From: JAABSQ01 sp964573705
Lineage (GTDB): Bacteria > Desulfobacterota > Desulfobacteria > Desulfobacterales > Desulfococcaceae
Assembly (NCBI GenBank): GCA_964573705.1
Contig: CAZNLT010000205.1
Location: forward strand, 1-9,741
Direction of reading: 5' to 3'
Length of the DNA: 9,741 nucleotides
The notes beneath the pieces were generated by a model that was not told where the DNA came from, ran no database searches, and saw only the letters and a list, made by a program, of their open reading frames with translations. Below are positions 1 to 7,080 of this stretch, in pieces (within the stretch, counting starts at the first letter, position 1; the number at the start of each line of letters is the position of its first letter). The translations under genes and the position numbers were made by a program.

Positions 1-54
1 AGCGCATGACTGGCAGTCATGAGGTCAGGGGTTCGATCCCCCTCAGCTCCACCA
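1..54 (+). tRNA. tRNA-Ala (GGC anticodon), 3' part
   Basis: The window opens inside an alanine tRNA; the acceptor 5' strand and most of the D-arm lie off the left edge. The anticodon arm is visible as stem CATGA/TCATG around the 7-base loop CTGGCAG, giving anticodon GGC, which reads GCC codons. It is followed by the T-arm (AGGGGTTCGATCCCCCT), the 3' acceptor strand AGCTCC, discriminator A51 and an encoded CCA at 52-54. The arrangement matches bacterial tRNA-Ala. A tRNA 3' end is a common target for integrating elements, but I saw no second copy of this end further along the window. Confidence 0.95.
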
Positions 55-69
55 AAAAGCCAAAAAAAA

Positions 70-97
70 CCGGCAGGTAAAATCTGCCGGTTTTTTT
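70..97 (+). terminator. Intrinsic terminator of the tRNA-Ala transcript
   Basis: A 7-bp GC-rich stem CCGGCAG (70-76) / CTGCCGG (84-90) with a 7-base loop is followed directly by seven T (91-97). The stem can lengthen because a run of A precedes it and pairs with the T run, so it could also act on the minus strand. It lies 15 bp after the tRNA CCA, where a tRNA terminator is expected. Confidence 0.93.
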
Positions 98-226
98 ATG
101 GCTCAATTCCCTGCCATAATTCCCTTAAAATGTTGTTGGGGCTGCTGGTAGACCGGAAAAGTTAACCCCTCTATTCGGTTTTTGCCCACCTGCTTTATCA
201 CTTCGCCAAACACCGGTCTGCTTTAG

Positions 227-565
227 CAGCGGCTCTCGGTTCTCTCCTTCGGCATCATCGGGGGCAGGATCTATCAGCCCGTTTCCGTAAGCGTAGCGAC
301 CTATAGCGGTAACAAGGCCGATGTGAGCACGTATGTCGAACAATGGATGAATCTCATCGATCTTCTGGATCGTAAAGATTTTCTCTACGTGACCGACTGC
401 AAGCTGATCAGCAAAAGCAGCTGATTGGAAATTGGAAGGGGCGGCGGGAATGCCACATTGAATCCTGTCTGGTCGTTGATTTATATGGGATTCTTTGGCA
501 AACAAGCCACTATTCACCGACTATTGCCGATTCAAAGAGAACTGCTGAAAATTACCGCTTTATAA
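227..565 (+). pseudogene. Decayed IS1634-like (IS4 superfamily) transposase fragment
   Basis: In the frame of position 227 the DNA reads through segments typical of IS1634-like DDE transposases. These include SFGIIGGRIYQPVSV, then YSGNKADVSTYVEQW (about 299-343), then DFLYVTDCKLIS (about 377-412). The Asp in YVTDCKL would correspond to the second catalytic acid of the RNase H-fold domain. An in-frame TGA at 422-424 breaks the frame. It then stays open to TAA at 563-565, though similarity there is weak (a GGG stretch near 440-448). The N-terminal region with the first catalytic Asp is not recognisable upstream, where a TAG stands at 224-226, and the C-terminal Glu region is missing. This is therefore an inactive remnant. 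Family assignment is from remembered motifs and no search was run. Confidence 0.6.
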
Positions 566-593
566 TAAAAGTTATAGGACGGTGAGTTTTTGC

Positions 594-622
594 TTGACAC
601 CAGTGTGCATTGTTTTTAAGGT
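594..622 (+). promoter_or_regulatory. Possible sigma-70 promoter upstream of the GYF-AIM24 gene
   Basis: A perfect -35 box TTGACA (594-599) is followed after 17 bp by TAAGGT (617-622), which matches the -10 consensus at only three positions. It would leave a leader of about 200 bases before the start at 832. Weak call, resting on the -35 box alone. Confidence 0.25.
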
Positions 623-831
623 TTTCCCTGATATTGGATATTGGCTGAATTCTTTTGAAAATTCAACATATTCGGAAGGTACTTAATTCTTAATAACAGA
701 GGCCGAACGCCGGAAGTGCCGAAGACACCTCAAACGGCCGTACCCCTCGAATCCTGAATCAAATTATAACCAAAGCCGAGATCGCGCCAAATCGATCCGT
801 CGGCTCAGCCGCAGATACAAGGAGGCGTGCC

Positions 832-1866
832 ATGACAAACTGGTATTTAAGTTATGGAGGCGATCAGATCGGCCCTTTTGATGATACGCAAGCCCGATTT
901 CAGGTGGAAATGAAAGGCGCCAACGGATTTGCCTGGCGGGAAGGGTTGGCCGAGTGGCTGCCCATCGCCCAGGTTCCCCAACTCGGCAGCACCGCCGACG
1001 GCCCCTCGGCGCCCCCGCCCCCGGGGGTGTCGCCCAAACGGTCCGCGAGGTCCGGGGAACCGACCAGCGCCGATGAAATCGACTTTCAGATCTTCGGCTC
1101 CGAAATGCAGTTCGTGGAGATCGAACTCGACCCCGGCGAAAGCGCGGTGGCGGAAGCCGGCGCCATGATGTACAAGAGCCAGCCGGTGGAGATGCAGACG
1201 GTCTTCGGAGACGGGTCGGCCCCCAGCGGAGGCGGCGGCGGATTCATGGGCAAGTTGCTCGGGGCCGGTAAACGCCTGGTCACCGGCGAAAGTCTGTTCA
1301 TGACCGTTTTCACCCACACCGGTCAGGGGAAGGTCCATGTGGCTTTCGGCGCCCCCTTCCCCGGAAACATCATTCCGGTCTCTCTGGCCGACGTCGGGGG
1401 CATGCTGGTCTGCCAGAAAGACAGCTTTCTGTGCGCAGCCAAGGGGGTCTCCATCGGGATCTATCTGCAGCGGAAGATTCTCACCGGCCTGTTCGGCGGC
1501 GAAGGCTTTATCATGCAGAAGCTGGAAGGCGACGGAATGGTCTTCATGCACGCCGGCGGCACCGTGGTGGAACGTCGGCTGGAGGCCGGGGAAACCCTCC
1601 ATGCCGACACCGGCTGCGTGGTCGCCTTCGACCCGGCCGTTTCCTTCGATATTCAGCAGGCCGGGGGGATCAAAACATCCCTCTTCGGTGGTGAGGGGCT
1701 CTTCTTCGCCAGGCTTACAGGCCCGGGCAAGGTCTGGCTTCAGTCCCTGCCCTTTTCCCGGCTGGCCGGAAGAATGCTCAAAGCGGCCCCCCAGCGCGGC
1801 GGCAGCCGGGGTGAAGGCTCCATTCTGGGCGGCCTGGGCGATCTGCTCGACGGGGACAACGATTAA
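832..1866 (+). CDS. GYF_2 domain-AIM24 (TIGR00266/DUF124) family protein
   Basis: This is a 344-residue soluble protein of two parts. Residues 1-50 look like a GYF_2 domain (start WYLSYGGDQIGPFDD, then FAWREGLAEWLPIAQVP), a small fold expected to bind proline-rich peptides. A Pro-rich linker (about 52-70) leads to residues 82-310, an AIM24/TIGR00266 beta-sandwich. Typical repeats there are SLADVGG, LFGGEGFIMQKLEGDG and SLFGGEGLFFARLTGPGKVW. The tail (about 315-344) is Gly-rich and acidic. There is no signal peptide or membrane segment, so a cytoplasmic location is likely. The ATG at 832 is well supported by AAGGAGG at 819-825, six bases upstream. Bacterial AIM24-like proteins have no firmly established role; the yeast relative is mitochondrial. 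The Pro-rich linker could itself be a GYF ligand, which is inference. Domain calls are confident, the function is not. Confidence 0.9.
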   Translation: MTNWYLSYGGDQIGPFDDTQARFQVEMKGANGFAWREGLAEWLPIAQVPQLGSTADGPSAPPPPGVSPKRSARSGEPTSADEIDFQIFGSEMQFVEIELDPGESAVAEAGAMMYKSQPVEMQTVFGDGSAPSGGGGGFMGKLLGAGKRLVTGESLFMTVFTHTGQGKVHVAFGAPFPGNIIPVSLADVGGMLVCQKDSFLCAAKGVSIGIYLQRKILTGLFGGEGFIMQKLEGDGMVFMHAGGTVVERRLEAGETLHADTGCVVAFDPAVSFDIQQAGGIKTSLFGGEGLFFARLTGPGKVWLQSLPFSRLAGRMLKAAPQRGGSRGEGSILGGLGDLLDGDND

Positions 1867-1890
1867 GATCGCCTATACAGACCGAAGTAC

Positions 1891-1925
1891 CCCGCCTTCC
1901 GGTTAATATCGCGCCGGAAGGCGGG
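1891..1925 (+). terminator. Strong hairpin after the GYF-AIM24 gene (candidate terminator)
   Basis: A perfect 12-bp inverted repeat CCCGCCTTCCGG (1891-1902) / CCGGAAGGCGGG (1914-1925) with an 11-base loop lies 24 bp after the stop codon. It is followed by TCTCCCTCC rather than a clean T run. It may act as an imperfect terminator or as an mRNA 3'-end stabiliser. Confidence 0.5.
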
Positions 1926-2079
1926 TCTCCCTCCATGGAAAGAAGGAAAAGACAATCGACAGCGGGTGAATCGTGCCCGGGAATCTTCCCCGGCGGCGGG
2001 TGTTTGCGCCTCCGGATTCAGGAGAATGTTCCCGCCCATGGTCTGCATCCGCAACCGGAAAGAAAGGAAACGCATTCTC

Positions 2080-2643
2080 ATGAGTTATCGATGGATTGCC
2101 CTCCCGGCGGTGTTCGTTCTCGTTCTCCTGCCGGCCGTTCATACCTTTGCCGCAAGCCTTCAGGAAGATTATCGGAGTTTCGAGGCCCGAAGACAGTCCC
2201 TGGAGGAGACCCGCAGGGGCTATGAATCCCGCATGACGGCCCTGGCCTCCCAGGTGAAAAGCCTCAACATGATTTTCTTTCAGTGCGTCTCTCCCAAGCA
2301 GCCCGACTACTGGGAGGAGAAAATCGCCGAAGCCAAACGGATTCGGGATGACCTGGAAGCCGAACGGAAGGAATTATCGACCCTCCGAAAATCGGTCAAT
2401 GCGGAAGGCAGACGGCTCGAACAGCGCCGGCAGGAGATCGAGGAAATCCATACCCGAAAGGGGCCGGGCACCCCCTACGAAACCGATTTTCGCACATATA
2501 TGGCCGCGCTCTCGACTGAATACTTTCAGCCCATGGAAACCCGGTTGTTCGCCGGTTACGATGCCTATCTTTCAGGGGTGGAACAGTATGTGGCCTTTCT
2601 CAAAGAATCGGTCGGGCCCTGCATGAAACGCGACCGGAATTGA
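2080..2643 (+). CDS. Small exported coiled-coil protein, function unknown
   Basis: This 187-residue protein belongs to no family I recognise. With the ATG at 2080 it begins with a good signal peptide: MSYRW, a hydrophobic core (IALPAVFVLVLLPAVHTF), then an AAS cleavage region near residue 25. Export to the periplasm is therefore likely. Residues about 27-130 are highly charged and helical with heptad-like spacing (EARRQSLEETRRGYESR; AEAKRIRDDLEAERKELSTL), suggesting a coiled coil. Two Cys remain in the mature part (in FFQCVSP and GPCMKRD). Earlier in-frame ATGs at 1966 and 2038 would put a charged stretch before the hydrophobic core and lack a good ribosome-binding site; AAAGGAAA sits about 10 bases before 2080. 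The chemoreceptor gene starts 33 bp after its stop, so the two probably share a transcript. A role in sensing alongside the receptor is inference. Confidence 0.78.
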   Translation: MSYRWIALPAVFVLVLLPAVHTFAASLQEDYRSFEARRQSLEETRRGYESRMTALASQVKSLNMIFFQCVSPKQPDYWEEKIAEAKRIRDDLEAERKELSTLRKSVNAEGRRLEQRRQEIEEIHTRKGPGTPYETDFRTYMAALSTEYFQPMETRLFAGYDAYLSGVEQYVAFLKESVGPCMKRDRN

Positions 2644-2676
2644 ACCCCTTCTCTTTTCACGAGGACCGGCGAACCG

Positions 2677-4551
2677 ATGAAGAATCCATTCTCCACGATT
2701 TTCCGCAGGAACATCACCCGAAAACTGCTGGTGATCAACCTTTTGATCTGCATCACCTTCTGCCTGATCACGGGGGTGGTGCTGTCCTCTTTTTACCAGG
2801 TTCGGAACATCCTCCAAACGGTGTTCGCCTCGGAAATCGAACGGGTGGCCGCCAACGGGAGCCTGGGGAGGGACCTGGCCGACCTGATCGGCGAAGCCAA
2901 TCTGGTGGTGACCGCCTTTTACGGCAATGAGGACCTCCTGAACAGCCGCGGCGAATCTCTGGTTCAAAAGGTGACCGACCTTCAGGCCCGGACCGAAGAT
3001 GACCGCCTGGTCGCCGCTCTCGCCGGATTCACCCGGGCCATCGAATCGGTCATCCACCAATGCCGAATGGTCAACCGGGTCCGGGCGGAACTGGAGTCCA
3101 TCGACCGAAGCCTGGACAGCCGCCTGGCCGACCTGGGCCGGTCGGTCTCCGGAAAGATCCTGGACCGGGTCACGGAAGGCGAAGACGCCTCGGACCTGGA
3201 ACACCTCACCCTGATGGTCACCGACTACGGCAAGACCCTGTTCCAGATCGCCATCCGTTTCAACCGGCTCGGGCTGGACCACTTCATGAAAGCCATGGAG
3301 GATGCGGAACACCCCTTGATCGATCTGCTGGACGGGCTTCTGCTGAAACTCCATGCCCTGGATGTGTCGGATGCGGAGATCGCCGCCTTCGGGAAGGAAC
3401 TGGTTACTGAAATCACCGCCTACAAGACCCAGGTGATCCGTTTTCACGGGGTGGCCGGTCAGCTCTCGGTCCGTCTCAAAAAAATGAACAACGAAAAGGC
3501 CTCCCTTCTCGGGCTGCTCGACGCCATCGACAACCGGGTGCTGGAGATTACGGCCGCGGCAAACCGGAATCTCACCCGAGACATTTCACAAAGAAGCCTT
3601 ATCCTCCTGGTAGTTTTCGGGGTGACCCTTCCCCTGGTCCTGACGGCGCTTCTCATGAACCGCTCCATCACCCGCTCCTTGACCACCGTGATTGAGGGTC
3701 TCAAATCGGCTTTCGAAGGCACGGCGGCCAACTCCAAGCAGGTCTCGGCAGCCAGCCGGCAGTTGTATCACGGGGTGAATGCGGTAGCCGGTTCACTGGA
3801 AGAAAGCGCCTCCTCGCTGGAAGAGATCACCTCCATGACCCGAAGGAACGCCGACAACGCCGAAAGCGCCAATCAGATCGTCGGCCGTTCGGCCGACCAT
3901 ATTCGGCAGGCCACTTCGGCCATCAACCGGTTGTCGGATTTCATGTCGGAAATCAGCCGAGCCGGGGAAGAAACCCAGCAGATCGTCTCCACCATCGAAG
4001 GGATCGCCTTTCAGACAAACCTCTTGGCCCTGAATGCCGCAGTGGAAGCGGCCCGGGCCGGAGACCAGGGGGCCGGGTTCGCGGTCGTGGCCCGGGAGGT
4101 GCGGAACCTCGCCGTCAGCGCCGCCGATGCGGCCCGGAAGACCGCCGGAATTATCCACAGCACCGCCCAAAAGATGGAAGAAGGGACCCGGTTGTTTTCG
4201 AATGCAGCCCGTGCCTTTGAGGACCTGGAATCCGGCGGCCAGAAAATCGGCCACTTGGTGGGGGAAATCGCCGTGGCCAGCGACGAACAGGCCCGGGGCA
4301 TCACCCTCATCAACACCGCCGTCTCACAGATGGACACCCAGATCCACCAAAACACCGACTACGCCGAAAACCTCGCCGACACCGCCCAGGAGATGAACAC
4401 CCAGGCGGACCAGATGGACGGGTTCGTGCGGGCGTTGGTGGATCTGGTCGGGCGGCGGTCAGGCAATCACAGGCAGGGAAAAGATATTTCAAACAGGGAA
4501 CGCATTGAGGCAAGGCGAGAGACGCTTTCAAAAGAAGCGGAATCTTCTTAA
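2677..4551 (+). CDS. Methyl-accepting chemotaxis protein (two-TM transmembrane chemoreceptor)
   Basis: This 624-residue inner-membrane receptor would signal to CheA/CheW. A cytoplasmic N-terminus is followed by TM1 (about 17-39). A periplasmic, almost wholly helical sensor domain of about 265 residues comes next (40-305), its size resembling helical bimodular (HBM-type) sensors. TM2 is at about 307-327. Only the first helix of a HAMP is evident (NRSITRSLTTVIEGLK), and the chain then runs into the adaptation helices (GSLEESASSLEEITSM, about 372-387), as in many Desulfobacterota receptors. The highly conserved hairpin tip is intact: FQTNLLALNAAVEAARAG (445-462), then GAGFAVVAREVRNLA. The receptor core ends near 592, followed by a roughly 30-residue charged tail lacking the usual CheR-binding pentapeptide. 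GAGGA (2661-2665) lies 11 bases before ATG. Ligand unknown. It follows the exported coiled-coil gene and converges with the PIN-toxin gene 15 bp away. Confidence 0.96.
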   Translation: MKNPFSTIFRRNITRKLLVINLLICITFCLITGVVLSSFYQVRNILQTVFASEIERVAANGSLGRDLADLIGEANLVVTAFYGNEDLLNSRGESLVQKVTDLQARTEDDRLVAALAGFTRAIESVIHQCRMVNRVRAELESIDRSLDSRLADLGRSVSGKILDRVTEGEDASDLEHLTLMVTDYGKTLFQIAIRFNRLGLDHFMKAMEDAEHPLIDLLDGLLLKLHALDVSDAEIAAFGKELVTEITAYKTQVIRFHGVAGQLSVRLKKMNNEKASLLGLLDAIDNRVLEITAAANRNLTRDISQRSLILLVVFGVTLPLVLTALLMNRSITRSLTTVIEGLKSAFEGTAANSKQVSAASRQLYHGVNAVAGSLEESASSLEEITSMTRRNADNAESANQIVGRSADHIRQATSAINRLSDFMSEISRAGEETQQIVSTIEGIAFQTNLLALNAAVEAARAGDQGAGFAVVAREVRNLAVSAADAARKTAGIIHSTAQKMEEGTRLFSNAARAFEDLESGGQKIGHLVGEIAVASDEQARGITLINTAVSQMDTQIHQNTDYAENLADTAQEMNTQADQMDGFVRALVDLVGRRSGNHRQGKDISNRERIEARRETLSKEAESS

Positions 4552-4557
4552 TCCGCT
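4536..4557. terminator. Candidate bidirectional hairpin between convergent chemoreceptor and toxin genes
   Basis: Inverted repeat AGCGGA (4536-4541) / TCCGCT (4552-4557) overlaps the chemoreceptor stop codon. It is followed by AAGATTTTCC on the plus strand and by TCTTTTG on the minus strand. The stem is only 6 bp and the T tracts are imperfect, so this is a tentative shared terminator in the 15-bp gap between two converging genes. Confidence 0.35.
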
Positions 4558-4566
4558 AAGATTTTC

Positions 4567-4989
4567 CTATTCTTCGCCGGATCGCGATCCGTATTTCGCA
4601 TCAACAATCAAAAAATCCGGCGTTATCATTAATTCACGAGCTTTTTTGCAGAAGTTTCTGTCAAATGTATATAAAGTTGCTTGTTCGCAAGCCGCCAGAT
4701 GCATCGCATCAGCAAAATCCGCTCCCAGAGCGTACCAGGTTACCGCTTTTTCATATTGAACAGGTTCTTCCAAAACCACATTCTCAATTTCCGGCAGCAT
4801 CTTAAAAAAATTCACCAATTCATTCCGCTCTTTTTTGTAACGAGATCGTAATACCCATTCGGTTTCCAATAAGACGGTATTTGGCAAGAATATCGTATGC
4901 TCTCGCATTAAGTTTTCTGCTATATCTGCCTGCTCTGGATCATCTTCGGCAAGAAACCGAACCAACAGACACGTATCGAATGCAATCAC
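4567..4989 (-). CDS. vapC: PIN-domain toxin, VapC-like RNase of a type II toxin-antitoxin pair
   Basis: The 140-residue length is typical of VapC. PIN-domain acidic residues are in place: Asp5 in the N-terminal strand (MIAFDTCLLVRFL), Glu42/Glu44 in LLETEWVLRS, Asp91 and Asp94 in GADFADAMHLAA, and Asp110 in TFDRNF. These would coordinate Mg2+/Mn2+ for single-strand RNA cleavage; VapC toxins usually cut tRNA or the rRNA sarcin-ricin loop. The start ATG overlaps the antitoxin stop by four bases (ATGA), indicating translational coupling, the normal antitoxin-first order. The frame is intact and all predicted catalytic acids remain, so it is probably active. The gene is visibly more AT-rich than the chemoreceptor it faces, consistent with horizontal transfer. 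The actual RNA target cannot be told from sequence. Confidence 0.92.
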   Translation of the reverse strand: MIAFDTCLLVRFLAEDDPEQADIAENLMREHTIFLPNTVLLETEWVLRSRYKKERNELVNFFKMLPEIENVVLEEPVQYEKAVTWYALGADFADAMHLAACEQATLYTFDRNFCKKARELMITPDFLIVDAKYGSRSGEE

Positions 4990-5240
4990 TCAGCCTCCCT
5001 GAGATCAACCGGCGCGCATAATTCTTCATTCGATAAGGGTTTTCCCTGATGTTTGAAAAATCCGCGTAGATCCTCAAATCGTTTGGTCTGCTGAGAATAT
5101 TTGGGATGAATCAGCAGACCGGACGAAGTTATTCGAATTTTTAGTTCCAACCCGCTCCGCCATTGTAAAAATTCTCGGATAGCCGTTGGGATGTTTACCT
5201 GTCCGGATTCAGACAAGTGGGTTGTTGCTTCAGCTTCCAT
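4986..5240 (-). CDS. vapB: AbrB/MazE-type antitoxin of the VapBC-like pair
   Basis: This 84-residue protein has a swapped-hairpin AbrB DNA-binding domain at residues about 5-48: THLSESGQVNIPTAIREFL, then W..GLELKI and GLLIHP. An acidic C-terminal segment follows (about 54-84, FEDLRGFFKHQGKPLSNEEL), of the sort that wraps the PIN toxin and blocks its active site. Such antitoxins repress their own operon, and toxin binding strengthens or weakens this depending on ratio. The start ATG at 5240 (minus) is preceded by AAGGAAA, about eight bases away. A second ATG lies between this SD and the start, but its frame closes at once (ATG AGA TAA). A 7-bp inverted repeat covers the ribosome-binding site. 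The toxin gene overlaps its stop by four bases. Confidence 0.92.
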   Translation of the reverse strand: MEAEATTHLSESGQVNIPTAIREFLQWRSGLELKIRITSSGLLIHPKYSQQTKRFEDLRGFFKHQGKPLSNEELCAPVDLREAE

Positions 5241-5250
5241 TATCTCATTT

Positions 5251-5272
5251 CCTTTTTGATTCTTGAAAAAGG
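5251..5272 (-). promoter_or_regulatory. Inverted repeat over the antitoxin ribosome-binding site
   Basis: CCTTTTT (5251-5257) and AAAAAGG (5266-5272) form a perfect 7-bp inverted repeat with an 8-base spacer. It lies 11 bp upstream of the antitoxin start. On the minus strand the downstream arm contains part of the Shine-Dalgarno sequence AAGGAA. It could be a DNA operator for the AbrB-type antitoxin, or an RNA hairpin hiding the ribosome-binding site. The stem is A/T-rich and weak as RNA, so the operator reading is preferred. Confidence 0.45.
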
Positions 5273-5290
5273 TACCATTCCCTTCTTCAG

Positions 5291-5319
5291 AATCTATGGG
5301 TTCAATACATCTTTGTAAA
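5291..5319 (-). promoter_or_regulatory. Predicted sigma-70 promoter of the antitoxin-toxin operon
   Basis: Read on the minus strand, TTTACA (5314-5319, five of six to the -35 consensus) is followed after exactly 17 bp by TAGATT (5291-5296, four of six to the -10 consensus). It sits about 50 bp upstream of the antitoxin start, between it and the stop of the 578-aa gene, so the pair need not depend on the upstream gene for transcription. Confidence 0.5.
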
Positions 5320-5343
5320 GCAAATAATGTAAAAGATATTCGA

Positions 5344-7080
5344 CTAAAGCCGTATCAGCCTCAAAACCTTCGATTGCTGAAAAACCGATTTGACCTCCCG
5401 GCGAAACGCCGGAAAACGGTTGTATTTGTCAGAGTAGAACTCCTTCACCAGGCACTGCGCCTCATCCGGTCGGTCCGACAGGATCAGGCATTCCGCCAGG
5501 GCCCCGAGGGTCGATGCCGCCCGGCCGTATGCGTTTCGGTGTTTATTGGAAACAATACGGTCGATTCGGCCCCGTCCGATCTTGTCCGCCCACTCCTGGA
5601 ATTCCCTGATGTCCGCCGGGCTCACCTCGGCTCGGTCGATGCCTTTTAGAATTTCCGAAAAAAAGGAGGGTTTTCCGCTTGCCTCGGTGTTCGAATAGAA
5701 CCCGATTTTCCGATTTGCATAGCTCTTCAGGAGTTCCCGGATGACCGTGGCCGATTCGGATTTTCCACAAACGACATACAGGGTGCTTCCGAAAACCAGC
5801 CCGGCCTTGCCGGAGGACCAACCAACCGAATCTGCGTTTTTGGCCTCCTCGAATGCCGCTTTCAGCTCTCCGGCCATCAACAGGAACTTCGTATAGAGCG
5901 GGCCTTCCATGAGCGGAGTTCCCTTTTTCGGATTTGCATAAACCTTTTGTATATTTTCCAGTTCGGTTTCCCGAAGGTCCTGACGCTCCGCCTCTTCCAT
6001 CAGCGCGAGAAGGTTTGACTCCTCCGGGACGGAGAAAAATTGCTCCCGCTTGCTTTTCAGAATCAGGTCCGGGTCTGACAGGTTTTCGGCGGCTTTCTCC
6101 AGATAACCGGCCACCTGCTCCCGAAAGGGTCCGCTGTGCAGAATCTCCAGGGCCTCGTGACAGGCTTCCGACAGGCCCTTCCAATCTTCCCTTTTGAAGA
6201 GCTCCTGAACCCAGAACACATAGCCCCGGGGTTGGGTTTTCCCCCATTCCCGGGCCAGCTTTGCGGGGCCGTCCGCCCCTTCGAGAAGCGAGGATGCTTC
6301 CAGGCGCAGGGTGGCGGCGCGGTTGAACTTTTTCTCTGTCAATGCGTCGGCCCAGTCGCTCAGGAATTCTTCCCGGTCCGGCATCTTCCCCGGTTTGGCG
6401 TCGATAACATCCCGAAGCATGGGGAAAGGTTCCTTATCCAAAATCAAGGTGTGCAACGCAATGGATGCGCCGACATCCATGGCATCGATCATCTCTCGAA
6501 CCCGGTTTTCTTTATCGGAAGTTTCGTACACGCAGCGGCAGTACCGGGCCCTGGCCTCCTTGAAATCGAAATCGTTTCGGTTTCCGCTCAGCAGATGACC
6601 GAGATCATCGACTTCATGGAACAGGTCGAACAGACGCCGGTAAATATCCCGAGCCCGGGTCGGATCGCCTTCCAGAAAAAAAAACTCGGCATTCTCGAAA
6701 ATGTCGATCAATTCGTCGATTTGTTCCTCCGAGACGAAATCCGGATTATCATCGTAGAAATCCTCTTCGCCTCCGAAATAATCTGAATCCCAGAACGAGC
6801 CGTCCTCGATGCTTTCAGCCCGTTCCAGCATATCTTCTTTCAACGCTTCGATTCGGTCATAGACGATTTTTTCAAATGTTTCGATGGTTTCCGCATTCGG
6901 TTTCACCTTTTCGCCCGGGCAAATGAGCCTGAGCTTTTCAAGCCAATCCGCTCGTTCACCCACCGGGACCTCTTTTGCAAGGGTCAGGATCGTTTCGGTC
7001 AATTCTTCATGAGACATGCCGTTGCAGAGGTTTTCGATCGATTCGAGAAAAGGTTTTAGCGTTAGTTTACCTTTGGCCAT
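5344..7080 (-). CDS. Large helical-repeat protein of unknown function
   Basis: This 578-residue protein has no signal peptide or transmembrane segment and is presumably cytoplasmic. Nearly the whole chain looks alpha-helical in TPR-like pairs, for example residues 117-160 (SEEQIDELIDIFENAEFFFL, then DPTRARDIYRRLFDLF). A very acidic, aromatic-rich stretch occurs at about 92-116 (FWDSDYFGGEEDFYDDNPDF). The C-terminal part (about 500-570) contains RIVSNKHRNAYGRAA, ALAECL and FPAFRREVKSVF. From memory this resembles the C-terminal helical region that follows SWIM zinc fingers in some bacterial proteins, but no CxC...CxH SWIM motif is present here. That link is a suggestion only. The start ATG at 7080 (minus) is preceded by AAGGGAAA about nine bases upstream. 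The frame is long, intact and on the same strand as the antitoxin-toxin genes 103 bp downstream. Probably a protein-interaction scaffold; function not assigned. Confidence 0.85.
   Translation of the reverse strand: MAKGKLTLKPFLESIENLCNGMSHEELTETILTLAKEVPVGERADWLEKLRLICPGEKVKPNAETIETFEKIVYDRIEALKEDMLERAESIEDGSFWDSDYFGGEEDFYDDNPDFVSEEQIDELIDIFENAEFFFLEGDPTRARDIYRRLFDLFHEVDDLGHLLSGNRNDFDFKEARARYCRCVYETSDKENRVREMIDAMDVGASIALHTLILDKEPFPMLRDVIDAKPGKMPDREEFLSDWADALTEKKFNRAATLRLEASSLLEGADGPAKLAREWGKTQPRGYVFWVQELFKREDWKGLSEACHEALEILHSGPFREQVAGYLEKAAENLSDPDLILKSKREQFFSVPEESNLLALMEEAERQDLRETELENIQKVYANPKKGTPLMEGPLYTKFLLMAGELKAAFEEAKNADSVGWSSGKAGLVFGSTLYVVCGKSESATVIRELLKSYANRKIGFYSNTEASGKPSFFSEILKGIDRAEVSPADIREFQEWADKIGRGRIDRIVSNKHRNAYGRAASTLGALAECLILSDRPDEAQCLVKEFYSDKYNRFPAFRREVKSVFQQSKVLRLIRL

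Larger units (their letters stand above)
98..831. other. Long stretch without an intact gene; IS remnant and upstream region of the GYF-AIM24 gene
   Basis: Apart from the transposase relic no intact gene is supported here. A 130-codon minus-strand open frame (125-517) lies antisense to the relic, lacks a recognisable domain and is treated as a shadow. Positions 566-831 hold the leader of the following gene. There is a TTGACA at 594-599, but only a poor -10 (around 617-622) 17 bp downstream, so the true promoter is unresolved. Confidence 0.5.

Noticed and set aside
125..517. A 130-codon minus-strand open frame near the tRNA
   Set aside because: The opposite strand carries transposase motifs, so this frame is the antisense of a relic. 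No domain or start signal was seen.
847..1602. A 251-codon minus-strand open frame
   Set aside because: It lies entirely antisense to the GYF-AIM24 gene, has no recognisable domain, and arises from GC-rich codons of the true gene.
1966..2079. An upstream start (ATG 1966 or 2038) for the exported coiled-coil protein
   Set aside because: Both would place a charged, non-hydrophobic extension before a clear signal peptide, and neither has as good a ribosome-binding site as ATG 2080.
2572..3447. A 291-codon minus-strand open frame
   Set aside because: It is antisense to the well-defined chemoreceptor and the end of the exported-protein gene; its product is low-complexity, with no domain or ribosome-binding site.
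6136..6786. A 216-codon plus-strand open frame
   Set aside because: It is antisense to the 578-aa gene and shows no domain; the minus-strand frame is longer and has a good ribosome-binding site.
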